In this document: positions 6,992-11,039 of the stretch, one piece after another | Numbering within the stretch: the stretch's first letter is position 1 | Layout: every line of letters begins with the position of its first letter | Origin: Alphaproteobacteria bacterium | Lineage (GTDB): Bacteria > Pseudomonadota > Alphaproteobacteria > Puniceispirillales > Puniceispirillaceae | Assembly (NCBI GenBank): GCA_022425565.1 | Contig: JAKMFG010000038.1 | Coordinates: 1 to 11,039 of the forward strand | Length of the DNA: 11,039 nucleotides | Direction of reading: 5' to 3' | The notes under the pieces: model-generated | What the model was told of the DNA's origin: nothing | The model's input: only the letters and a program-made list of their open reading frames with translations | The model's database searches: none | Position numbers and translations under genes: made by a program

Positions 6992-7497
6992 GCGGCCCCT
7001 CCTTGCGAAGATGCAGGCTCGAGCGATGTGACACGGCGGTCCATATCGCCGCTTTCCACATCCTCGGCGAATGACGGATCAACGGCATGAACCAAAAACT
7101 GCGTTCCGCCCTTGCCAGCTTCGACCTCGATCGTTGTCGTGCCGGGCGTCAGCGTGATCGAGTTGGCATAGGTGACGATCCCGGCCTCGGTCGCCTGCGT
7201 CGCCGGGGTGGTGAAAAGCACAGGCCTCGCCCGACCGAACAGGATCAGCCTGCCGGTGGCGATATTCGACATGATGATTTCCTTGACCAGCCAGACGAGA
7301 TAAGCAGGAAGCCGCGCCATGACATGAAGCGGCAGCCCCTCTTCATCAGTGCCGCCGATGCGATCGGCAAGCAGCGCTGCGCCTGCACAGCTCAACACGC
7401 CAAGCGAGATCAACAGCGGCGTATAGTGCCCCGACATCAGCAGCCAGGCGGCAAACAATACGACAAATAGCAGGATCGTGCGAAAAAGGCGTGTCAC
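6988..7497 (-). CDS. mnhE: Mrp/Mnh antiporter subunit E, first gene of the operon
   Basis: A 169-residue MnhE protein. Two N-terminal hydrophobic helices (about residues 6-21 and 25-44) are followed by a third near 62-80 and a soluble C-terminal domain with the family hallmark YANSITLTPGTTTIEV at about 109-124. The start chosen is GTG 7497: it gives MTRLFRTILLF, a usual MnhE N-terminus, and GGGGAG lies 6-7 bases upstream. An in-frame ATG at 7548 would add 17 polar residues not typical of the family and would overlap the candidate promoter. It is the promoter-proximal gene. Its last residues (SFAEDVESGDMD) are acidic. Confidence 0.94.
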   Translation of the reverse strand: MTRLFRTILLFVVLFAAWLLMSGHYTPLLISLGVLSCAGAALLADRIGGTDEEGLPLHVMARLPAYLVWLVKEIIMSNIATGRLILFGRARPVLFTTPATQATEAGIVTYANSITLTPGTTTIEVEAGKGGTQFLVHAVDPSFAEDVESGDMDRRVTSLEPASSQGGAA

Positions 7498-7519
7498 AAG
7501 TGTCTCCCCAAACGCCTGA

Positions 7520-7548
7520 ATACTAGAACGGCGACAAAACCACTTCAA
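7520..7548 (-). promoter_or_regulatory. Candidate sigma-70 promoter for the antiporter operon
   Basis: On the minus strand, TTGAAG (7543-7548) and TAGTAT (7520-7525) are separated by exactly 17 bases, each matching 4 of 6 consensus positions. Transcription would start near 7512, giving a leader of about 15 bases that holds the GGGGAG ribosome site of mnhE. No other promoter-like gap exists within the operon, since all its genes overlap or nearly touch. Confidence 0.4.
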
Positions 7549-7582
7549 TCCGATTCAGACAATTTTGTTGCGATCCAACCAG

Positions 7583-7611
7583 TTGAAACGTCGCACCGAT
7601 AACGGTAAGAC
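7583..7611 (+). promoter_or_regulatory. Candidate promoter for the 43-residue membrane protein gene
   Basis: TTGAAA (7583-7588, 5 of 6 consensus) and TAAGAC (7606-7611, 3 of 6) are 17 bases apart on the plus strand. A start near 7618 would give a leader of about 45 bases. That leader would contain the small hairpin TGCCG-GTAA-CGGCA at 7621-7634, just before the ribosome site. The -10 element is weak, so this is tentative. Confidence 0.25.
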
Positions 7612-7662
7612 TGTGGCGCGTGCCGGTAACGGCATTGTTTGACCAAACGGGGGATTGTCATC

Positions 7663-7794
7663 ATGGGTGGCACAAAGGAACGTCCGGCCAACGTGCCGGC
7701 GGAAAATGAATATCACAACGTCCACTGGCTTGTTCTGGTCACCTATGCGGCTGCAATCGCTGGTGTGGCTATCCTGATCGTAAACGCCGGCTGA
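7663..7794 (+). CDS. 43-residue single-pass membrane protein, unrecognised
   Basis: A short gene with ATG 7663 preceded by GGGGGA at 8 bases spacing and ending in TGA at 7792-7794. The protein has a polar N-terminal half (MGGTKERPANVPAENEYHN) and one strong membrane helix over about residues 22-41. I do not recognise the family. The ribosome site, the charged-then-hydrophobic layout and the lack of a better frame in this stretch support it being real. Its stop codon lies in the loop of a GC-rich hairpin (CGCCGG-CTGA-CCGGCG, 7785-7800) without a T run. It is divergent from the antiporter operon and 66 bases upstream of the iron-sulfur scaffold gene on the same strand, so it might serve either. 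Confidence 0.65.
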   Translation: MGGTKERPANVPAENEYHNVHWLVLVTYAAAIAGVAILIVNAG

Positions 7795-7860
7795 CCGGCG
7801 CGAAACTGCGGACATTTCGGCGCATTGACCACGGCGCATCAGGCCTGCTAGGCGAACGGT

Positions 7861-8274
7861 ATGGACCAGCTTTATCAGGAACGTATTCTCGGGTTTGCCC
7901 GCGCCACGCGCGGCATGGCGCCATTGGATGAACACACTCACGAAGCCAGCGTGTCGAACCCGACATGCGGTGACCGGGTGGATATCAAACTGAAAATAGA
8001 GAACGGCACCGTGATCGCTGCAAGCGCGGCAATCAGGGGCTGCGCCCTGTGCGAAGCCGGTGCGGGCTTGCTGACACAGATTGCACCGCAGCGTCAGCAG
8101 CAGGAGCTAGAGCAGATGCGCGACGCCCTGGTGGCGTGGCTCGCCGGCGCTGACGATGCAGATATTCAGGAAGAGATGAGCGCTTTCGCGCCGGTGCGAG
8201 ACATCAAGAACCGGCACAAATGCGTCACACTGGCGTTTGAAGCCAGTGTCAAAGCGTTGTCAGACAAGGGCTGA
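7861..8274 (+). CDS. SufU/IscU-type iron-sulfur cluster scaffold protein
   Basis: A 137-residue protein of the IscU/SufU/NifU N-terminal family, which carries or transfers sulfur or nascent Fe-S clusters in the cytoplasm. The three ligand cysteines are present: Cys36 in NPTCGD (with Asp38), Cys61 in GCALC, and Cys121 in RHKCVTL. The gap of 60 residues between the second and third cysteine and the R-x-K-C ending match SufU (with its insertion) rather than IscU, which has about 43 and K-x-H-C. An extra cysteine, Cys64, forms a C-x-x-C with Cys61. ATG 7861 is the first possible start: an in-frame TAG lies at 7849-7851. The ribosome site is weak. No cysteine desulfurase or suf gene is visible nearby. 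The gene converges on the 32-residue protein gene, with only 20 bases between stops. Confidence 0.88.
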   Translation: MDQLYQERILGFARATRGMAPLDEHTHEASVSNPTCGDRVDIKLKIENGTVIAASAAIRGCALCEAGAGLLTQIAPQRQQQELEQMRDALVAWLAGADDADIQEEMSAFAPVRDIKNRHKCVTLAFEASVKALSDKG

Positions 8275-8294
8275 CGCCCACTGGTCGGAAGTGA

Positions 8295-8393
8295 TCAGTC
8301 CGGGCGGACAGAGACCTTGCCGAAGACCCACAGCGCGAGGCACAGGGCCAGCGGAAAACCGATTACCAGTATCAGGCCGATATTCGCATCCAT
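8295..8393 (-). CDS. 32-residue single-pass membrane protein, unrecognised
   Basis: A very small gene: ATG 8393, TGA at 8295-8297, with GGGGGAA 5 bases upstream of the start. The protein MDANIGLILVIGFPLALCLA... is almost one membrane helix (about residues 5-25) followed by a short basic end (GKVSVRPD). The frame is open further upstream to 8522, but those codons overlap the zinc-ribbon gene and lack a ribosome site, whereas the ATG at 8393 has one and follows a good -10 element. Function unknown; tiny helices like this often are accessory subunits of larger membrane complexes, but nothing here names the partner. Confidence 0.65.
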   Translation of the reverse strand: MDANIGLILVIGFPLALCLALWVFGKVSVRPD

Positions 8394-8426
8394 GATTATT
8401 CCCCCAAGGCGAAAATGACTGTGGCG

Positions 8427-8454
8427 GTTATACCCGCCCTGACAGACGGCGCAA
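8427..8454 (-). promoter_or_regulatory. Candidate promoter for the 32-residue protein gene
   Basis: On the minus strand, TATAAC (8427-8432, 5 of 6 consensus) is 16 bases downstream of TTGCGC (8449-8454, 3 of 6). The -10 element lies in the loop of a short inverted repeat (GGCGG-TTATAC-CCGCC, 8424-8439), which could be an operator or chance. A start near 8420 would give a leader of about 27 bases. The 85-base gap after the zinc-ribbon gene supports independent transcription. Confidence 0.4.
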
Positions 8455-8478
8455 GGTGAAATCAGGTCGCAGGCTGGT

Positions 8479-8664
8479 TCAGTCCGTCTCGCAAACGGCC
8501 CCGTCACAGCATGGCATGACATTCATGTGACAATGGGCGCACTGGCCGTGCCCGTGAACCCATACAAGCTGTTCTGGCTGCCCACATGCGGGGCAGCGTG
8601 CCATCACATGCGGCGCGGCTTCTTCAATGCCGCCTCTTGCAGATTTTTGCTCATCGTCGCTCAT
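8479..8664 (-). CDS. 61-residue Cys-rich zinc-ribbon-like protein
   Basis: A small soluble protein with an acidic N-terminus (MSDDEQKSARGG) and a cysteine cluster: CPAC (Cys24, Cys27), CAHC (Cys42, Cys45), then PCC (Cys52, Cys53) and Cys58. The first two pairs, 14 residues apart and flanking LVWVHGHG, look like a zinc ribbon or rubredoxin-type knuckle; the last three cysteines could bind a second metal or be redox active. ATG 8664 has GAGG 8 bases upstream. I believe similar short proteins occur in other Alphaproteobacteria but know no assigned function. It follows the membrane oxygenase gene on the same strand, 58 bases apart across a tandem repeat, and may be cotranscribed with it. A metal or electron-carrier role for that oxygenase is only a guess. 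Confidence 0.8.
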   Translation of the reverse strand: MSDDEQKSARGGIEEAAPHVMARCPACGQPEQLVWVHGHGQCAHCHMNVMPCCDGAVCETD

Positions 8665-8673
8665 CCAACTTGC

Positions 8674-8733
8674 CTCATTTCGGGCCTCATTTTGGGCCCA
8701 ATTTCGGGCCTCGTTTCATGTCTCATCTTGGGC
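8674..8733. repeat. Five degenerate 12-bp tandem repeats between the oxygenase and zinc-ribbon genes
   Basis: Five contiguous 12-base units fill 8674-8733: ctcatttcgggc, ctcattttgggc, ccaatttcgggc, ctcgtttcatgt and ctcatcttgggc. The last unit overlaps the stop codon of the membrane oxygenase gene; the first ends 9 bases before the zinc-ribbon start codon. Transcribed on the minus strand, units can pair as GGCCC-GAAATT-GGGCC hairpins, and each supplies a GAGG-like sequence, one of which is the ribosome site of the next gene. There is no T run, so this is not an obvious terminator. Confidence 0.85.
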
Positions 8734-9727
8734 CAAGCCGTTCCTTCAGGCGGCGGCGCGCCTCAGTCGTACCATCATGAAAGGTGCCAAACCATGAATC
8801 GAGCGGGAAATCGACGCTTCCGTAATTACACTCGAAATAGCGGTGATGCAGCTGGTGGTGGAAATGCCCGACAAGTACCCTGCGGCTGTTGCCGAGCAGT
8901 AATTCATGAAATCCGGTATGACCAAAAATCGCCGACAGCGCGAGCATATAGCCGTGGAACATAATCAAGACCGGATGTGATGGCACCACAAGATGGATCA
9001 GCATCGAGCTAAAATAGATCACATGCTCGACCGGGTGCATCGAAATTCCAGACCAAGGGCCGACATTCACGTTGCGATGATGAAGGGCGTGCACATAACG
9101 GTAGAGCGGCCCGACATGGAGCAGCCGGTGCCCCCAGTAGAAATGGAACGCCACCCACATGCCGGTGCAGAATACGATGGCGGAGAACAGGAGCGGATGG
9201 CCGGTAAAGGAAATCGCCGGCATCACCCCGTTGGCATGCGCCCACAGCAGCAGCACCGAATATCCGGTCCAGACAGTGACCCCGCTGGCCAGTGACCAGA
9301 ACATGTTGTCATGAACCTGATTGCCAAAGGTAAAGCGCCCCCCACCACGATGGCCGAACTGCGGAACATATTTGGTTTTGTCACCCTGCTTGCGAAATGT
9401 GTAGAAAAACAGGTGAAAACCACCGGCAAAGACCATCACCATGCCGAAATTCAGCGCATAGATGATTCCGGCCCATCCCCATGACAGCACAGACATATCG
9501 CCAAGCGGTGCCTCGAGAAGCGCCCAGCCGGCGATCGCCAGCAGCAGGAACGTCACTGTCTCGGACAGGCTCAGCCAATAGTCGCGGTAATAGGCGATGA
9601 TCCGGCCGATCCGCCAGGGAAATTCAAACAGTGGATTGTTGCCGATCGGCAGTTCCGGCGCGTAATGCCATTCACCCCTCGGCTTTTTCACCTTCACTGC
9701 TTCATGCGCCTCAACCTGCCGGGACAT
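8723..9727 (-). CDS. Membrane di-iron oxygenase, sterol desaturase/fatty acid hydroxylase superfamily
   Basis: A 334-residue integral membrane protein with the histidine boxes of the ERG3/fatty acid hydroxylase superfamily: H200-x3-H204 (HRLLH), H213-x2-H216-H217 (HALHH), H231-x3-H235 (HPVEH) and the cluster H288/H290/H291/H294/H295 (HFHHQLHH). These bind a di-iron centre that uses O2 to hydroxylate or desaturate lipids. Hydrophobic stretches lie near residues 57-72, 84-110, 146-163, 178-198 and 237-270. The substrate (fatty acyl, sterol or hopanoid, carotenoid, other lipid) cannot be told. ATG 9727 is preferred: GAGG lies 8 bases upstream, while TTG 9757 in the same frame has no ribosome site. 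It is divergent from the 2-oxoglutarate dioxygenase gene and may be cotranscribed with the zinc-ribbon gene. Confidence 0.88.
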   Translation of the reverse strand: MSRQVEAHEAVKVKKPRGEWHYAPELPIGNNPLFEFPWRIGRIIAYYRDYWLSLSETVTFLLLAIAGWALLEAPLGDMSVLSWGWAGIIYALNFGMVMVFAGGFHLFFYTFRKQGDKTKYVPQFGHRGGGRFTFGNQVHDNMFWSLASGVTVWTGYSVLLLWAHANGVMPAISFTGHPLLFSAIVFCTGMWVAFHFYWGHRLLHVGPLYRYVHALHHRNVNVGPWSGISMHPVEHVIYFSSMLIHLVVPSHPVLIMFHGYMLALSAIFGHTGFHELLLGNSRRVLVGHFHHQLHHRYFECNYGSVDFPLDSWFGTFHDGTTEARRRLKERLGPR

Positions 9728-9786
9728 CCTGAAGACCTCGTCATTGCTGTCAGCCAAACGGTGCGACGGTGACAGAAAACAGGATC

Positions 9787-9818
9787 ATCGACAATGCCAT
9801 AATTTCATCTGTGTCGAT
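9787..9818. promoter_or_regulatory. Inverted repeat between divergent oxygenase genes, possible operator
   Basis: ATCGACA (9787-9793) and TGTCGAT (9812-9818) form a perfect 7-base inverted repeat with an 18-base AT-rich spacer. It overlaps the -10 element and start region of the candidate leftward promoter, a usual place for a repressor site. A second short inverted repeat, GGCCT-GTGAA-AGGCC, lies at 9821-9835. Both could be chance. Confidence 0.3.
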
Positions 9819-9830
9819 CAGGCCTGTGAA
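9802..9830 (-). promoter_or_regulatory. Candidate promoter for the membrane oxygenase gene
   Basis: On the minus strand, TTCACA (9825-9830, 5 of 6 consensus) and TGAAAT (9802-9807, 4 of 6) are 17 bases apart. A start near 9795 would leave a leader of about 68 bases before ATG 9727. The site lies within the only gap between the two divergent genes. Confidence 0.35.
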
Positions 9831-9925
9831 AAGGCCAGATGGCCCGCATCCTTTCAAAATGGCCACTTTGCTGGCATTGTTTTCCTGTGACTGACCTAAA
9901 GGATGTGATGGACCGGGAGGATGGG

Positions 9926-10927
9926 ATGGAAGGTGTCGTCGATCTGAGTTTCGAGGCGTTCAACGATCTCGACAATCTGCCAAGTGCGGCAGGACGTGGC
10001 TGGCTCGCCGCCGACCTGTCGGAAGATGACTGGACGGTCCCTCTCGGCCCCGGCGCATGCGAAGAGCTTCACACCATGCTGGCTGCAATAAAAACCCAGC
10101 CACTTCCCACATTGCTGCGGCGACCGGATCAATTCGAGATTCCAGAACTGACAATGGCCTATATGGCCGCCCGCACAATCTGTGATCACGGGATCGGTTT
10201 TGCCGTGATCGACAGACTGCCGATGGATGATTACGACATAGCCGACATGGTTGACGTCTACTGGACGCTTGGCCAGCTGATGGCACCGAATGTCGCCCAG
10301 AAATGGGATGGCACGATGATCTATGACGTCACCGACACCGGCCGGAAATACGGCTATGGCGTCCGCGGCTCCACAACCAGTGTCGAGCTGGTATTTCACA
10401 CCGACAACGCCTTTGCTGTCAGGGTGCCGGACTATGTCGGCCTGCTCTGCCGCTATCCGGCGAAGAGCGGCGGCCTCAGCCGGTTCTGCAGTCTCTACAC
10501 CGTCCATGAACGGATGGAGGCGCGCTATCCGACCGAACTGCGCCGCCTGTACCAGCCAATGCATTTCGACAGGCAGGCCGAACATGCCGATGGGGCGGCG
10601 AAAACTTCCTTTGCGCCGTTCTTTTCATGGTCTGGTGGCAAGCTGCGCTGCCGCGCCAACAGTTCGCTCGTGCGCAAGGGCTATCAGGTTCACGGGTCCG
10701 AGATGGATGCGGCGCTGGTCGATGCGTTGCGTGCGGTCGACGATGTGACATCATCGGCCGACCTGTGGATCGAGGCACCGCTGGAGCGCGGCCAGGTCCA
10801 GTATCTGAACAACCACGAACTCGGGCATTACAGGTCTGAATTCGAGGATGGCGACGATCCGGCGACCAAGCGTCACCTGTACCGTCTGTGGCACCGGTCA
10901 GAAGGCGGCGTCAATTACGACGGTTAG
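9926..10927 (+). CDS. TauD/TfdA-family Fe(II)/2-oxoglutarate dioxygenase
   Basis: A 333-residue cytosolic non-heme iron enzyme. The iron triad is visible: His158 and Asp160 in LVFHTDNAF, and the distal His301 in NNHELGHYRSEF; the KRHLYRLW segment (316-322) supplies the arginine that usually binds 2-oxoglutarate. Such enzymes oxidise substrates such as taurine, gamma-butyrobetaine or clavaminate-type compounds; the substrate here cannot be told. The NNHxxxHxRxxFED and RHLYRLW ends resemble the gamma-butyrobetaine hydroxylase/TfdA branch, but the N-terminal domain of that hydroxylase is not apparent. ATG 9926 has GGGAGG 5 bases upstream. ATG 9908 (AAAGGA, 4 bases) and ATG 9839 in the same frame are alternatives. 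It converges on the tRNA-Glu gene, whose terminator starts 38 bases after its stop. Confidence 0.9.
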   Translation: MEGVVDLSFEAFNDLDNLPSAAGRGWLAADLSEDDWTVPLGPGACEELHTMLAAIKTQPLPTLLRRPDQFEIPELTMAYMAARTICDHGIGFAVIDRLPMDDYDIADMVDVYWTLGQLMAPNVAQKWDGTMIYDVTDTGRKYGYGVRGSTTSVELVFHTDNAFAVRVPDYVGLLCRYPAKSGGLSRFCSLYTVHERMEARYPTELRRLYQPMHFDRQAEHADGAAKTSFAPFFSWSGGKLRCRANSSLVRKGYQVHGSEMDAALVDALRAVDDVTSSADLWIEAPLERGQVQYLNNHELGHYRSEFEDGDDPATKRHLYRLWHRSEGGVNYDG

Positions 10928-10965
10928 GACCGGCTCGACAACGTTGAAGCAAAATTTTGGACAAC

Positions 10966-10997
10966 AAAAAACCCCTGAAACCAGTTGGTTTCAGAGG
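10966..10997 (-). terminator. Rho-independent terminator of the tRNA-Glu gene
   Basis: Read on the minus strand, CCTCTGAAACC-AACT-GGTTTCAGGGG forms an 11-base stem (one G-U pair) with a 4-base loop, followed directly by six T. It lies 6 bases downstream of the tRNA CCA end. On the plus strand the same hairpin has a C-A mismatch and no following T run, so it serves the minus strand, not the dioxygenase gene. Confidence 0.88.
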
Positions 10998-11001
10998 CGA
11001 T

Positions 11002-11039
<38 letters not shown>

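Noticed and set aside
7621..7634. Small hairpin TGCCG-GTAA-CGGCA as a riboswitch or terminator.
   Set aside because: A 5-base stem followed only by ttgttt is too weak to support either call; no known riboswitch core was recognised.
7555..7941. A 128-codon minus-strand open frame just upstream of mnhE.
   Set aside because: It overlaps the 43-residue gene and the start of the SufU-type gene, has no recognisable domain, and would run through the candidate promoters.
8227..8249. Perfect 8-base hairpin ACACTGGC...GCCAGTGT as a terminator for the convergent genes.
   Set aside because: It lies inside the SufU-type coding region and no T run follows on either strand; it may be chance or only a weak 3' structure for the minus-strand transcript.
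9896..10585. A 229-codon minus-strand open frame.
   Set aside because: Antisense to the dioxygenase, whose iron triad and family ending are intact on the plus strand.

Overview
The window reads as a GC-rich chromosomal segment of an alphaproteobacterium. The family-level matches (split Mrp operon, SufU-type scaffold, tRNA-Glu 3' half) fit that group. A marine lineage such as Rhodospirillales or SAR116 is possible, but that is a guess from protein style, not something the sequence proves.

Positions 1-7497, minus strand: one tightly packed operon for a multisubunit Mrp/Mnh-type cation/proton antiporter. In transcription order it encodes MnhE, MnhF, MnhG, a free-standing MbhD/MbhE-type protein (DUF4040; equivalent to the C-terminal part of MrpA), MnhB, MnhC, MnhD-type subunit 1, MnhD-type subunit 2, an unnamed 83-residue two-helix membrane protein, and MnhD-type subunit 3, which runs off the left edge. 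Neighbouring genes overlap by 1-11 bases (ATGA, GTGA, TTGA and TGATG junctions) or are 2 bases apart, so translation is probably coupled throughout. The E-F-G-(D/E)-B-C-D order is that of the membrane arm of archaeal Mbh/Mbs complexes rather than the A-B-C-D-E-F-G order of classical mrp operons. No full-length mrpA is visible. Three antiporter-like subunits keep the membrane Glu/Lys residues, which recalls the three such subunits of complex I. MnhG and the MbhD/E protein have unusual basic C-terminal tails, each encoded partly by three perfect copies of a 15-bp repeat.

Positions 7498-7662: divergent promoter region. Plus-strand genes follow: a 43-residue single-helix membrane protein (7663-7794) and a SufU/IscU-type iron-sulfur scaffold protein (7861-8274).

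Positions 8295-9727, minus strand: a histidine-box di-iron membrane oxygenase (sterol desaturase/fatty acid hydroxylase superfamily), a 61-residue Cys-rich zinc-ribbon-like protein, and a 32-residue single-helix membrane protein that seems to have its own promoter. A degenerate 12-bp tandem repeat fills the gap after the oxygenase gene.

Positions 9926-10927, plus strand: a TauD/TfdA-family Fe(II)/2-oxoglutarate dioxygenase, divergent from the membrane oxygenase. The window ends with the 3' half of a tRNA-Glu gene on the minus strand and its rho-independent terminator. All stretches over 300 bases are occupied by genes; the longest gap is 165 bases (7498-7662). The best candidate for something under-described is the antiporter operon: its split MrpA, three pump-like subunits, extra 83-residue protein and repeat-encoded basic tails.
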